64,000 nt of DNA from Calothrix sp. NIES-4105 (GCF_002368415.1 NZ_AP018290.1:10655717-10719716); one strand, 5' to 3'; shown: positions 26,323-37,581, counted from the first letter of the stretch. A program made the numbers and translations. Notes: generated by a model not told the origin, from the sequence alone.

Positions 26323-28687
26323 CTAATTTTAAAAGTACCTACTGTTTGTTGTAACTGTTGCGAAATTTCTACTGTATGTTGTAGTGACTCTGAGACTTTC
26401 TGCGATGATATACTTGTACGCTGGGAGGTTTCGGCAATTTGCTTGACTAGTGTGCTTACTATTTGCGATGTTTCCACTTGCGAATCTGTCGCATTAGATA
26501 TTGAGTTTACTAACAAGTCTACTTGACGTGATACTTCCAGAATCTGTGCAAGGCTATATTTTGCGTCTTCAACTACGCGCGTACCTTCAACTACTTGAGT
26601 AGTTTCTAATTCGATAACTTGCACAAGTTCCGTAGCTTCTCTTTGAACGTTATCAAGAATATTCTCAATTTCTTTAGTTGCGGATGATGAACGCGCGGCA
26701 AGTTCGCTAACTTCTTCTGCTACTACCGCAAAACCTTGTCCCTCTTCACCCGCGCGCGCTGCTTCAATACCAGCGTTAATAGCAAGAAGATTTGTTTGCA
26801 CAGCAATTTGATTAATTAATGATACTACGCGCGAAATTTGTTGAGTTGATTCACCCAAACGCTTCACTTTTTTAGCAGTCTCACCCACTGTCTCACGCAA
26901 ATGCATAATTTTTTGAACAAATTTATTTCGCTGTCTTGCCAATCATGCACATCCTGACATTGGTGTGCAATGAATAAGCCATATAATTGTTTGTTAACAA
27001 ATATAGGCGCCAGTAAGTAAGCTTGGATATTGAACTGCTTAAGGTACTTGATACAAGCTTGACTCAAACGAAGCGTATTTGAAACTATATCTACATTATT
27101 AACAGCTTTGATACTACCAATTGGTAAATCTTCAATATGTTCCTTGATATCGTAAGGATTATTGACTTTAGTTCCAAATAGTGTTAAAGACTTATAGTCA
27201 ACAGATTCTGCAATAACTTGACTTTGCCATTCGTTTAAACTGTAAAATAACGCGCGTTCAACCTGCATCGCTTTACGTGTTTGATTTACAACAACCCTAA
27301 GAATTTTGTCAGTATTAAGTGACTCGCGTATAACTGCTGTTATCGCGTTAAGCTGTAGTGCTAAGTGCGCTTCTCTTTCTCGCTGCTGAATTTGTGTATA
27401 AATAGTGTCAGCCATTGTGTTAAAGCTAACGGCTAATTCGCCAATTTCATCTTGTGCAAAAACTTGCGCTCGCGAAGTTTCAATATCTATATGATTACCA
27501 CTGGTTACACTATCTGCAAATTTTTGAGCAGCACCTTTTAGGTTATCAACTGGTGTAATTATTGACCGTCGTAAAATTATCGCACAGGCGCCGACAAGTA
27601 TTAAGGCAATAAATACCGTTAAAAGTTGCTGAAATAAACTTTGCATCAGCAAGTTATTAAGAGATGATTCTGGTGTTCCACGCACTAAAATAGCTGTTGC
27701 AGGGTTTTCAAAAACAACTTGTGGCTCCGAGGTTTCAATAATTTTACTTGGAATAGCCTTAAGAGCCATTGTATAGTTGTGGGCGCCGAGTATCATTCGC
27801 CCTGTTACAATTTGACCTCCAGGAGATTTTGCTGCTGCTGTAAGTAATGACTGACCTGATGGCAATTCAACATTTGATACAGCTTGGTTAATATCTTGAG
27901 GTTCATCTTGAAGAAGTGAACTTGCAAGTTGAAATTCTCCATTTGGTTTTTGATAGTAAATTGCGCTATAACCACCTCTTGTTGCTTGTAAGGTCGCCTT
28001 GGCAATTAGACTTTTTCCATTGACAATATCTCCCGATACCAAAGCACCTATAACTGCTTGAGTACTTGGGTCTTTAACGGGTGTGACCGTATAACGAATC
28101 AAAGCATCCTGATTACTAAACCCTGTAGGCAAAGGTGGTGCTTCTTTGCTCAGTTCAAACCAGCTAACTATACGAGAAGCTTTAATTTGTTTAGGATTAT
28201 TTAAAACTTCACTAACTAGGTTATTTGGATTAAAAACTTCACCATTACGGTCAGTATTTGCATTAGCTATAATCTTTAAATCTTTACCAACCAAAGTTGC
28301 ATATTCAATTTGTCTAGCTTTGACTTCATTTATTAAAATTTGTTTAACTACTGAGCGAGAAGCTGAATCTAATGAACTACCAGAATTATAAAGTGTGGTA
28401 GCGCGAATTATTGCTTGGTTATCCGACTGTCCACGAAAGCCAAACCCCATCTGATTAACTTTGACATTATAGTTAATATCTGTAACTGCAATTTCAGATT
28501 TGGCTTGTTCGAGTATTTGACTTCGTAATCCTTGAGTAATGATTAGTGTGGCGCCCATTCCTATACCTAAGATAGATACCATTTGGCAAACGATTAACGC
28601 TATCATTTGCTTACCGCTAATCGGTAAGTTATAGAAATATTCTAAAATTGGCGCACGCTTCTTTTGCGATGATTGTGTTTTATACAT
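26319..28687 (-). pseudogene. Broken methyl-accepting chemotaxis protein (PixJ-like)
   Basis: The 5' frame (28687 to 26864) encodes an N-terminal membrane anchor, a periplasmic sensor region, HAMP and a GAF domain, ending around SEINLFKKL. The signalling domain ([18 protein letters not shown] to VGTFKIR) continues in another frame to 26319. Alignment by eye with the intact MCP at 32533-35304 shows the junction joins the GAF end to the middle of the signalling domain. About 170-180 residues (roughly 530 bp) are missing and the frame is lost. The GAF has a cysteine at the usual bilin position (SQACIKYL) but no DXCF. The stop TAG lies in a palindromic repeat. It was probably a second receptor of the adjacent taxis operon. 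Confidence 0.85.
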
Positions 28688-28981
28688 ATTAATTTAGGTA
28701 ATAGTCTTATTTTGAATTATGTAAGATGTGAATTTAGCGGCGCCAATTTAAAGAATTGTAAAATAGTAGGTGCAGTAGCATGGACGAAACCTAAAGTTGT
28801 AAATATTTGTTGGGTTACGATAATTTTTCGATTATTTGTTCGTCTCTTAATTTACAGTAATTTTGACAAAAATGATGTATCGATGATAACGCATACAAAC
28901 AAAAATGTAGAGACGCGATATATCGCGTCTCTACATTGTGTGGATTGTACAAATAATTTTAGAACTGCTATATATAACGAA
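28688..28981. other. Gap between CheA and the broken MCP, with palindrome
   Basis: It contains a perfect GTAGAGACGCGATATATCGC-type palindrome at 28907-28934. A short stretch near 28727-28775 could read as a pentapeptide-like CEFSGANLKNCKIVGA, but it is too short to call. No gene is supported. Confidence 0.4.
28907..28934. repeat. Palindromic repeat, GTAGAGACGCGATATATCGC type
   Basis: A perfect 28-bp palindrome beginning GTAG and ending CTAC, 48 bp after the CheA stop codon on the minus strand. It may double as a terminator for the operon. Confidence 0.9.
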
Positions 28982-31900
28982 CTATTTAGTTGCTCCTGCC
29001 ATTGGAAATATAATATCCTCTAAAGTTCTTAGCAACTCTTGCTCATTGTACGGTTTTGAGAAATAAGCGCGGGCGCCTAACTGAATAGCAAGTTGACGGT
29101 GTTTATCGCTACTGCGGGAAGTGAGCATTGCTACAGGTATACCTTTAAAATCAGTGTTTGATCTAACACGACCTAAGAAACCATAACCATCAACACGTGG
29201 CATTTCAATATCACAAATTACAGCTTGAACTGCTAAACCGGTTTGGAGTTTTTCAATTGCATCTTGTCCGTCTTTTGCTTGTTCAACTTTATATCCTGCT
29301 TTTTCGAGAGTTAAAGCAAGGAAGCGACGCACGTTAATCGAGTCATCGACAATTAAAATTGTACCTTTTTGATTTTTAGGTGCGCGTGCGGGTTTTTGTT
29401 GAGATGAGTTGAGGAAAGGAGTCTTTAAGCGCGCGGATGGTAATTGCTGGTTACGGGGTGTGCGTTCGTTAACTGCAATTGCATATAGTAACTCGCTAGC
29501 GTTGACTAAAGGCACGACTCGTCCATCACCAAGAATAGTACAATTATTGAAGCCTGGAGGCAGTGGAATATTACCTTCAACTAAACGTATTGCGACTTCT
29601 TGTTCTCCCCAAGTTTTATCTAACTGTACAGCTACAGGTTGGTTGTTGCCTCGAATAATTAACACTGACTCAGCATTAATCGCTGGCGCCGTTTCCAAGT
29701 TAGGGTTATCAAAGCGAGGGCAGTTAAACTCTAAATATTTTCCAAGACGAATTAATGGGAGCATGTTACCCTGCCAGTTGAGTACTTCTCCGCTTCCCAT
29801 TTGGTAAACAAGGTCTTCTTGTGATAAGAAAATTTCCTCGACTACATCGGTTGGGAATGCTAGTAACATGCGGTTGCTTTCTACGAGTAGCACTCGTGCC
29901 ACAGAAAGTGTAAACGGAACCGAGAGGCTAAACGTAGTTCCCTCACCTAATAGTGTACTTACTTTGACTTCGCCTCTAACTTGCTTGAGATTGTTTCTAA
30001 CAACATCCATGCCAACACCGCGACCAGAAAGAGCGGTAACTTGCTCGGAAGTACTAAAACCAGGTTCAAAAATCAGCGAAAGTAATTCTTCTTCAGTAGC
30101 AGCAGAAAGCAAAGTTTCATCTAACCCCATTGCTAACGCGCGGTTACGAATTTTATTAAGTGGGATACCACGACCATCATCGCGCACTGTAATAATAGTA
30201 CGATTGCCTTGGTGCGTAGCTTTAATTTCGATAATTCCCTGTTCAGATTTACCAGCGCTCACCCTCGAAGCGGGGTCTTCGATACCGTGGTCGAAAGCAT
30301 TTCTGACTAAATGCATTAAAGGGTCGTTCAACGCTTCGAGTATACTACGCTCGATTAAAGTGTTACCAGCCTCAATTTTTAGTTGTACATTTTTACCATA
30401 TTCAATACATAAATCCCGCAGCGCGCGTGGAAAGCGGTCTAAAATATCTGAAAGCGGACGCATCCGCACTTGAGTTAGCTTGCGCTGTAGTTGTTTGGAA
30501 GTTTTATTGAGCTTACGAGAAATATTATCTGTATCGTCGAGGCTAAGTTGTAAGTCGGTTGTTACTTCTTGCACCTGAACTATAGTTTCCATTACCTCCT
30601 GCGATAACAAGTTCAGCTCGTTATAGCGATCCATTTCCAAAGCATCAAAACGATGTTCAATACTTTGAACCTCGTTTCCGTTTGCAAATTCTAAGCTATC
30701 TTCGAGTTCTTGACTCGCTGCAAAGTAAGAAGGTACTTCGGATATTACTGTTGGTTGTGTATTAAAATGCTCAGAAGCTCGCGTGGAAATTTTATCGTAT
30801 GCTGCACGCAAGTACTGGTTCTCACGTTCTAAAACCTGAACCCGCTGGTTAAGATTACGAACTAATTTACGTAACCGTTCGAGTTGTAAATTTAAGCCAT
30901 TTCTTTGAATAACTAACTCACCAAACAAGTCGTTGATCTGCTCAAGTTGTTTACTAGGGACACGTACTGTATTTTCTTGCTCGCGCTCTCTAGCCTTTTC
31001 GGGTTGCTCTACTTTACGTTCTGTTGTTTCACCTAGATTATGTAATTGATAATCTTGGTATTCTTCACCGATAAAGTTATGTGCATCTGCAGATTCAATT
31101 AATTGTACTTCCTCAAATTCCGCTGCTGCACTTTCAATCGCAAATGCTGCTTCTAAAGCTTCAAAATCAGCACTTAAAACTTCGTCCTCAAGCCATGAAG
31201 ATTCTACTTGAGTTACTGCTGTTTGATCGGCGCCTATTTCCTCTGGAATTTTTTGTGAAATTTCTTGTAGGATTTCTTCTGGTATTTCTTGTAGGATTTC
31301 TTCTGGTATTTCTTCTGTAATTTCCTCCGGAATATGCTCTATAATCTCTGTATCATTTATAGCTGGGATTGCATTACTAGCGGCAGCAACTTCTAGTTCG
31401 AGTTCGCTAGGCAAGCTTTCGATTTGATTTGTTAAAACCAACGCTTGCGAACGGCGCCATGATAAAAGTGCAGCACGGGCAATTGTAGGAATATGAGCTT
31501 CTTCAGCGTATTCTAAATGTTGTGTTACTGACTCACATAAACGGCTAAAAGGTTCGAGTTGTAACATCTCACCTAACCCACCTAATTCTGCCGCCATAAT
31601 GCTAACTTCTTCTTGTAAGCTTTGAGGCTGGTTATCTGCTAACATCGATTCCAGACGTTCTAAACAGCCCTCAACCTCAGTTTGAAATAGCAGCGGAATT
31701 ATATCTTGCCCATCTTCTGATGACAGAATAGTGGAAGCATCTTCTTCATTCGGGTCGCCTAAACGCTCGTGCAACTCATCGAAAACGGGGTAACAAAAAG
31801 TTGCAAGCCATTCTGAGTCTAAATTACTGTTCTGCGAATGTAAATCAACAATTTGACGCAGCCAATCAACACCAGTTAATAACAAACTTTGAAGTTCGGT

Positions 31901-32161
31901 ATCAACCGAAACAGAATTTCGCTTTGTTTTTAATACTTTGAACGAATCTTCTATTCGATGCGCTAAATCGCTTAACACCCGAAACCCCATCATTCCTGCC
32001 CCACCCTTGATCGAGTGAGCTGCTCGCAGTGCCGCATTGATTTTATCAATGTCAATGCGGTTGCTATCAATTTCAAGAAGAACCCCTTCGAGCGTGTTCA
32101 GATAATCCGTCGCTTCCTCCAGAAACTGCATCTGGATTTCATGTTCTTTATCCTGTGACAT
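28982..32161 (-). CDS. CheA-type hybrid histidine kinase (PixL-like)
   Basis: A 1059-aa chemotaxis-type kinase with a C-terminal receiver. An Hpt domain at 1-110 has phosphoacceptor H49 (AAHSIKGGAGMMG). A long acidic linker includes IPEEI/LQEI repeats near 275-310. Dimerisation helices follow (QVRMRPLSDILDRFPR), then the ATPase with HLVRNAFDHGIEDP, DDGRGIPL and GRGVGMDVV. A CheW-like domain and a receiver (VDDSINVRRFLAL, VICDIEMPRVDGYGF) end the protein. This matches cyanobacterial PixL/HmpE-type CheA. It is preceded on the same strand by MCP, CheW, CheY and a PatA-type regulator, the order of pixG-H-I-J-L, and should control type IV pilus-driven movement. Confidence 0.93.
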   Translation of the reverse strand: MSQDKEHEIQMQFLEEATDYLNTLEGVLLEIDSNRIDIDKINAALRAAHSIKGGAGMMGFRVLSDLAHRIEDSFKVLKTKRNSVSVDTELQSLLLTGVDWLRQIVDLHSQNSNLDSEWLATFCYPVFDELHERLGDPNEEDASTILSSEDGQDIIPLLFQTEVEGCLERLESMLADNQPQSLQEEVSIMAAELGGLGEMLQLEPFSRLCESVTQHLEYAEEAHIPTIARAALLSWRRSQALVLTNQIESLPSELELEVAAASNAIPAINDTEIIEHIPEEITEEIPEEILQEIPEEILQEISQKIPEEIGADQTAVTQVESSWLEDEVLSADFEALEAAFAIESAAAEFEEVQLIESADAHNFIGEEYQDYQLHNLGETTERKVEQPEKAREREQENTVRVPSKQLEQINDLFGELVIQRNGLNLQLERLRKLVRNLNQRVQVLERENQYLRAAYDKISTRASEHFNTQPTVISEVPSYFAASQELEDSLEFANGNEVQSIEHRFDALEMDRYNELNLLSQEVMETIVQVQEVTTDLQLSLDDTDNISRKLNKTSKQLQRKLTQVRMRPLSDILDRFPRALRDLCIEYGKNVQLKIEAGNTLIERSILEALNDPLMHLVRNAFDHGIEDPASRVSAGKSEQGIIEIKATHQGNRTIITVRDDGRGIPLNKIRNRALAMGLDETLLSAATEEELLSLIFEPGFSTSEQVTALSGRGVGMDVVRNNLKQVRGEVKVSTLLGEGTTFSLSVPFTLSVARVLLVESNRMLLAFPTDVVEEIFLSQEDLVYQMGSGEVLNWQGNMLPLIRLGKYLEFNCPRFDNPNLETAPAINAESVLIIRGNNQPVAVQLDKTWGEQEVAIRLVEGNIPLPPGFNNCTILGDGRVVPLVNASELLYAIAVNERTPRNQQLPSARLKTPFLNSSQQKPARAPKNQKGTILIVDDSINVRRFLALTLEKAGYKVEQAKDGQDAIEKLQTGLAVQAVICDIEMPRVDGYGFLGRVRSNTDFKGIPVAMLTSRSSDKHRQLAIQLGARAYFSKPYNEQELLRTLEDIIFPMAGATK

Positions 32162-32532
32162 GATTACTAGCCCTTAGTCATTAGTTATTGGTTTTTTGTT
32201 ATCTATTTTATTTTTTCCGGATAATAATTAACTGATAATGGATAATGAGTTAATCAGAGGTTGACGTAGGCTTACCCGACTTAGAAACCAGGTTTCTTGG
32301 TCGATAAATTGTAATAAAAGCAACGATTCTGGGTAGAAACTCGGTTTCTTTGCAGGCCATATTGAGTAACATATCTTATTTACTAGTTAATAGCTAATAG
32401 TAGCAAGGAAGCAAGAACTATCAACTACAAACTATTATTTTCTGTCACTACACATGCTTTTGTTACATTCGTCTTAATTCGATTAACTCAAAGCGTGCCA
32501 GATACTCGCGAGCGCGAGCTGTTAACCATTAA
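32162..32532. repeat. Gap with AGAAACC...GGTTTCT palindromes
   Basis: Between the MCP and CheA genes are two copies of a short palindrome, AGAAACCAGGTTTCT (32283-32297) and AGAAACTCGGTTTCT (32335-32349). This is a dispersed cyanobacterial-type intergenic repeat. No gene is seen. Confidence 0.65.
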
Positions 32533-35304
32533 CTAATTGACTTTGAAGGTATCGACGGTTGACTGTAGCTGCTCGGATATTGCCACTGTTTGCTGTAAAG
32601 ATTGGGAGACTTGACGCGAGGAAGTACTAGTATGTTGCGAAGATGCAGCGATTTGCTTCATTAATTCGCTAACCGTGTTAGAGGTTTCTACCTGTGATGC
32701 TGTCGCATTTGAGATAGACTGTACCAAAGTATCAATCTGCCGTGACACCTCCAAAATTTGGCTCAAGCTAGACTTGGCATCTTCGACAATATGAGTTCCC
32801 TGAACTACTTGTGTGGTTCCTAACTCCATTGCCTGTACTACCTCACTAGTTTCGCGCTGGATATTTTCTACAATTTGCTCGATTTCTTTTGTTGCTGCTG
32901 CGGAGCGCGCTGCTAATTCTCCAACTTCCTCTGCTACAACAATAAACCCTTGACCTTCTTCTCCCGCGCGCGCTGCTTCGATACCAGCATTGATCGCGAG
33001 TAGGTTTGTTTGCATCGAAATCTGATTAATTAGTGCTACTACGCGCGAAATTTGCTGTGTTGACTCGCCTAAACGCTTAACTTTTTTCGCAGTTTCTCCT
33101 ACTGTTTCCCGCAAGCTTAAAATATTCTGCACCGTCATGTCCATCGCTTGTCCACCTTTAGCAGCGGTGTTTCGCGCGGTATTAGCAACGGATGCGGCTT
33201 TCTGAGCGTTTTGGGCAACTGCTTGCATATCTTTTGTCATGCTATCAACTGCACCGAGAGTACGGTTGATTTCAGATGCTTGTTCGAGAGCTTCGTCGGC
33301 GAGTTTATTTATGGCGCCAGAATTTAGATTAATCGAATCGTTAACTTTTGTTGCAGTTTGTTGAACTTGGGTAACAATCTCGCGCAAGCTCTCAATTATT
33401 GAGTTAAAGAAGTCAGCAACCGTGCCAATTTCTCCAGCAGTTACATCCGCACGCACGGTTAAATCCCCACAAGCGGCGCCTTCAACTTCGCTGAGTAGTT
33501 CGAGAAGCTGCATTTGGAGAGCTTCTTTCTGATGACGTTCTTCTTCGGTGCTTTTCTCAGCAACCATTTTACCTTTTTCGACGGTTTCCAGAAGTTGCGC
33601 TTGTTCAACAGCATAACCAATTTGAATCGCTAATTGCTTAAACAATTCAATATCTGATGAATGCCATTGACGGGGACTGTCGCATTGATGAGCGATAAGT
33701 AATCCAATTAATTGCTTTTGGCTGATTACGGGTGCGATTAAGTTAGCTTTGACTACAAATTTTTCAAGCATCTTAATATAGCAAGCAGCATTTTTTAAGC
33801 TAGGGTCATTGTAAATATTATAAATTACCCTGACTCGCCCATCTTTATAAGTTTCTGCATGTTTCTCGCGGAAACAAGGGTCATCGATTTCTACGCCCGT
33901 CATTTTTGGGTACCCTGCCACCACAGATTCAGCAACAATTGTCCCTTCTAAAGTTTGTAAATTGAATTGGTAAAAAACCACTCGGTCAACTGATAATACT
34001 TGACGAATTTCACGAACGGCAGTCTTTGTAATTTCGTCATATTGAAGTGTTTGCCGTATTTTTAACGTGATTTGGGCTAAGACTTTTGCTCGATCAGCAT
34101 CAAACTCTTGTTTTTTGATTAGAGCTTGCATTTGCTCTGCCATTTGGTTAATATTGGCACCTAAAACACCAAGTTCATCATCACGCTCAACTTCTAAGCG
34201 TGTATTTAATTCTCCTTCTCCCAACCTAGCAACAGCAGCAGTGGCATTCAATATTGGCTCAGTTGCACGCTTTGCCAACCAGTAAGCAAGTGCTGCTGTA
34301 AGCAATGCAGTTAATCCAGTACCTAATACAGTGGTTAATAATAATTGTCGTTGTGCTTCAAATGCAGTTGCCTTACTTGTTGCTAAAAGAGTTTTCCATT
34401 TTAAATCGGGTAAACCTTGAAGAGTACGTGAAGCGTAGGTAACAAGTTGATCTCCACCCAATTTATCATTAATACTTTTACCAATTTGGTTTTTTTGCGC
34501 TGCTATAAAAAGTTTCCCGTTTGCATCAGCAACACCATATTGTCTGTCTCCTTCTCCATAGTTTGCAATCACATTTTCTAATGATTGAACAGGGATATTC
34601 GCTCTTAATATGCCAATGGTTTCTTGAGTTACATTATCTTTTACAGGGGCAACTGTATAAATACTAAGCTTATCTGATGGTGGGGATACTTGTGGCTGAC
34701 TAATAAAAGGACGCTTGCTTTGTTTAACAGCTTGAATGTAACTGCTTTCACCAAGATTAGCAGGGAGTGTGCTGCCTTGAGATTGTACGATTACATTCCC
34801 GTTTAAATCAACAACGGCAACGTTATCATAGACTTTATTGGTATCAATAATTTTATCAAGAATAGCTTGTTTTTCTTGAGTAGAAAGTGATTCGCGAACT
34901 TTCCGATTTGCAAAAGCTGGTAGTTCTGCCAATACTTGAACATTAGCGTAACGTTCAATCATGAAGCGATTTAATTTATCAGCTAAACCTTCAGTTTCTG
35001 ACTGTTGTAATTGGGAAACTTTATTTTGAATTGATTGACTTGCAATTAGATAAGATAAAATACCAAATCCTAAAACTGGAAGAGTACCGATTGCAATTGC
35101 TATAATTGTTGCCTTAGAGCGCAAACTAAGCTTTTTGAATTTTCCTGCTAAAGAATCATTAGATTTATTATTTTCAGTAATGGTAGATTGATTAGAATGC
35201 AAGACAAGTTTATTATTTGTAATTACATCTTTATTTGATTCTGTCAGCGTTAACGGTTTTTTTTGAGTGTCACTGCTCTTGGCAGTATCTGTTTTATTAA
35301 ACAT
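32533..35304 (-). CDS. PixJ-like methyl-accepting chemotaxis protein with GAF
   Basis: A 923-aa membrane receptor. Membrane helices at about 66-90 and 322-345 enclose a Cache-like periplasmic sensor. A HAMP (346-400) and a GAF domain (405-560) follow, then the coiled signalling region with the hairpin tip ([18 protein letters not shown] near 770). The GAF has a DPCF motif (D475-C477-F478, the DXCF pattern of one cyanobacteriochrome class) and a cysteine at the canonical bilin site, C508 followed by Y509 where His is usual. Light sensing is thus possible but not certain. Neighbouring CheW, CheY and CheA genes support a PixJ role in phototaxis or chemotaxis. Confidence 0.9.
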   Translation of the reverse strand: MFNKTDTAKSSDTQKKPLTLTESNKDVITNNKLVLHSNQSTITENNKSNDSLAGKFKKLSLRSKATIIAIAIGTLPVLGFGILSYLIASQSIQNKVSQLQQSETEGLADKLNRFMIERYANVQVLAELPAFANRKVRESLSTQEKQAILDKIIDTNKVYDNVAVVDLNGNVIVQSQGSTLPANLGESSYIQAVKQSKRPFISQPQVSPPSDKLSIYTVAPVKDNVTQETIGILRANIPVQSLENVIANYGEGDRQYGVADANGKLFIAAQKNQIGKSINDKLGGDQLVTYASRTLQGLPDLKWKTLLATSKATAFEAQRQLLLTTVLGTGLTALLTAALAYWLAKRATEPILNATAAVARLGEGELNTRLEVERDDELGVLGANINQMAEQMQALIKKQEFDADRAKVLAQITLKIRQTLQYDEITKTAVREIRQVLSVDRVVFYQFNLQTLEGTIVAESVVAGYPKMTGVEIDDPCFREKHAETYKDGRVRVIYNIYNDPSLKNAACYIKMLEKFVVKANLIAPVISQKQLIGLLIAHQCDSPRQWHSSDIELFKQLAIQIGYAVEQAQLLETVEKGKMVAEKSTEEERHQKEALQMQLLELLSEVEGAACGDLTVRADVTAGEIGTVADFFNSIIESLREIVTQVQQTATKVNDSINLNSGAINKLADEALEQASEINRTLGAVDSMTKDMQAVAQNAQKAASVANTARNTAAKGGQAMDMTVQNILSLRETVGETAKKVKRLGESTQQISRVVALINQISMQTNLLAINAGIEAARAGEEGQGFIVVAEEVGELAARSAAATKEIEQIVENIQRETSEVVQAMELGTTQVVQGTHIVEDAKSSLSQILEVSRQIDTLVQSISNATASQVETSNTVSELMKQIAASSQHTSTSSRQVSQSLQQTVAISEQLQSTVDTFKVN

Positions 35305-35497
35305 AAATAATTCCCCTCAGTTAAGTTATCGAGAACACCAAATCTTAGAAACAATATATTCAACTACCTAGCCGTTCATAATAGACGCACATCATAATAT
35401 TGAAATTTTGAAGAGATAGAGAAAAGGGTAAAAAGTAAAGGAGATTTTGACCTTGCCGCTTTTTGCTTGTTTCCTTTCCGTTTTCCCCTAACTGTAT

Positions 35498-35995
35498 TTA
35501 ATCTGCTTTTAATACAGAAGAATGTACAATTGCTTGTGCATCTAATACCAACAGCATTTCTTGTTGCTGCATAACGCAACCGCGTAAATATGGAACTAAA
35601 CTTGATGCAACTTGCCCAATTGGGGAATGAATATCATCAGAACCAAATTTAGTAGTACCAAGAATATCGTCAACAACTAAACCTAGTAATATAGTATCAA
35701 CTCTTATAATAATTACGTTGTATTGGCGTAATCGAGTTTCTATCGATTCTAAGTTGAGCATTCTTGGTAAATCAACTACCCAAACTATGCGACTACGCCA
35801 GTTCATCAACCCTAATATACACTCTTGCATTCCCGGCATCGAAGTTATTGATTCGACTGGCACTACAATCGCTTCTTGTGTGTGAAGCATCGAGATAACC
35901 GCAGCAGTTTGCTGATTAACTTGAAACTTGAGATAGCCATCTCCCAAAGTGCTTAAATTTTCTGGCGCCGAGAGCGGAAGTTTCGGAGTGTTCAT
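35498..35995 (-). CDS. CheW-like adaptor (PixI-like)
   Basis: A 165-aa CheW domain protein that should couple the MCP to the CheA kinase. Typical CheW phrases are present: AVISMLHTQEAIVVPVESI, ILGLMNWRSRIVWVVDLPRML and TILLGLVVDDILG. The length matches a stand-alone CheW. It follows the CheY gene by 6 bp and precedes the MCP by 193 bp on the same strand, in the Pix-like order. Confidence 0.92.
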   Translation of the reverse strand: MNTPKLPLSAPENLSTLGDGYLKFQVNQQTAAVISMLHTQEAIVVPVESITSMPGMQECILGLMNWRSRIVWVVDLPRMLNLESIETRLRQYNVIIIRVDTILLGLVVDDILGTTKFGSDDIHSPIGQVASSLVPYLRGCVMQQQEMLLVLDAQAIVHSSVLKAD

Positions 35996-36001
35996 ATATA
36001 A

Positions 36002-36379
36002 TTACAAGAAGAGTGATTTAATAGCTAATAGTAGTTCATCGCGCGTATAAGGCTTAGTTATATAAGCATCAGCACCTTGCCGCATTGCCCACAAACGGTC
36101 AATTTCTTGGTTTTTAGAACTGCAAACAACAATTGGCACTTTTTCAGTGTTAGGGTTACGCTTGAGCGCACGGCACAATTCAAAGCCGCTCATTCCAGGC
36201 ATAACAACATCAGTAACTATGATATCGGGCTTTTGAGCAGCAGCTTTTTGCAAAGCTTCTTTGGCACCCGTTGCTTGAATAACTGTGTAGCCACTTTCTT
36301 TAAGATAGTGACTCATTAGCTCTAATTCACTCGGAGAATCTTCGACTATTAAAATTGTGCTTAACATTGTAAGAGTCAT
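36002..36379 (-). CDS. CheY-like response regulator (PixH-like)
   Basis: A stand-alone receiver of about 125 aa. The ATG at 36379 is preferred since GAGGGA lies about 7 bp upstream; a TTG 15 bp further upstream is also open. Motifs: ILIVEDSPSELELM with the acidic pair, PDIIVTDVVMPGMSGFEL with the phosphoacceptor aspartate, VVCSSK, and ADAYITKPY with the lysine. There is no output domain, so it probably acts by protein contact on the pilus machinery, as PixH/CheY does. It sits between the PatA-type regulator and CheW genes. Confidence 0.92.
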   Translation of the reverse strand: MTLTMLSTILIVEDSPSELELMSHYLKESGYTVIQATGAKEALQKAAAQKPDIIVTDVVMPGMSGFELCRALKRNPNTEKVPIVVCSSKNQEIDRLWAMRQGADAYITKPYTRDELLLAIKSLFL

Positions 36380-36483
36380 CTTAAATTCCCTCAACTAATT
36401 AATCGAACTGTAATAAACTACGTTTATAAATTAATTATGTTATTTGGGAAAAGTTCCCAAATACCAATTGCATTAAATGTAAG

Positions 36484-37581
36484 CTAGCTAATATGCTTCA
36501 ATACCATTTTTAATAATTCCGATTGAGTAAACGGTTTAGTTAAATAACCAGACGAGCGCACCATCTTCGCTTTCGCTCGGTCAAGAAATCCAGTTCGACC
36601 TGTCACCATCACAATCGGTATATCCTTAAATGATGAATGCCTTCTCAAAAGCGAACACAGTTCATACCCATCTAGATTTGGCATTTCCACATCTAGCAAG
36701 ATTAAATCAGGCTTACTACGAAGTATTTGCATTAGCGCTTTAACTGGGTCATTTATCATCACCACTGTAAAAGTATTTTCATCCAAAAATCGCTTAATCG
36801 AACTTAAAACTGTTGGACTGTCGTCAATACAAGCAACTGTATAAACTCTTTTCCGTAGTTGTCGATGCGAAAATTGGTTACTACTACCTATTGTATTAGT
36901 CTCGACATTAATATTGTTATCGACTTCGGTATTTGTTTCAATATCAATATTGCTGGATATTTGCTGCTCAACCGAGTTGATTGGCTGTGCATCATATTGC
37001 GATGGCGCCGACTGAACATGTGCTACAACATCTGGAGCAGAATAACTATAACGACTCCGCAGTTGTCTTTGGCATTGCTCAACTAACACTCTTAAATCCA
37101 AACGGCAAAACTTCGGCAGGTCATCTAAAGCTGTTTCCCTACTAAATTCATAACTGCCTTCTTTCAAAGTCAGAAACGACTCCAAAACTTCAAGCGCTAA
37201 TTCCTCAACTAATACAGCCGCTTGCTCTTTTGTCATATAATTACGATTAACCAACCAGCAAATAGCTTGATAATCGGCTTGTGCAATCGATTGGTTAATG
37301 TGCTTGGGTTCAAATAGCAGTCGCATCTGCATCCGGGTAGAGCGGTTTAACGTCGCGATTTGCTTAGACAAGCGTTCTAAATGTCCATCAAGCCAGTCAA
37401 ACAATTGATTCGAGTATGAGGCGTAGGTAAGTTTACCTTCCTCAAGGTAAAGCGACCAAGAAATCGCACCAGTCAATACTTTCAAGCAACCAGTTGCACG
37501 GCGACTTGTTAACTGCGCTAGCAACGATAGTGGGTGTAGTTTTTGAAATACCCTGTAACTATCCAGAGGGGTTGTACTCAT
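36484..37581 (-). CDS. PatA-type response regulator (PixG-like)
   Basis: A 365-aa protein with an N-terminal PatA/DUF4388-type domain (about 10-60: LSLLAQLTSRRATGCLKVL, WSLYLEEGKLTYASYS) and an alpha-helical middle. A low-complexity Asn/Ile/Glu linker (SNIDIETNTEVDNNINVETN) follows. The C-terminal receiver (245-363) has ACIDDSPTVL, the phosphoacceptor in LILLDVEMPNLDGYEL, and YLTKPF. The architecture is that of PixG and of the heterocyst-pattern protein PatA. It is first in the Pix-like operon, so PixG is the better assignment. Confidence 0.88.
   Translation of the reverse strand: MSTTPLDSYRVFQKLHPLSLLAQLTSRRATGCLKVLTGAISWSLYLEEGKLTYASYSNQLFDWLDGHLERLSKQIATLNRSTRMQMRLLFEPKHINQSIAQADYQAICWLVNRNYMTKEQAAVLVEELALEVLESFLTLKEGSYEFSRETALDDLPKFCRLDLRVLVEQCQRQLRSRYSYSAPDVVAHVQSAPSQYDAQPINSVEQQISSNIDIETNTEVDNNINVETNTIGSSNQFSHRQLRKRVYTVACIDDSPTVLSSIKRFLDENTFTVVMINDPVKALMQILRSKPDLILLDVEMPNLDGYELCSLLRRHSSFKDIPIVMVTGRTGFLDRAKAKMVRSSGYLTKPFTQSELLKMVLKHIS

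Noticed and set aside
28673-29023. Frame with pentapeptide-like phrase CEFSGANLKNCKIVGA
   Set aside because: Only two or three pentapeptides, then reads through a palindrome; no homologous extent visible.
36484-37581. PatA, the heterocyst-pattern regulator
   Set aside because: Same domain order, but the position at the head of CheY-CheW-MCP-CheA genes points to PixG instead.
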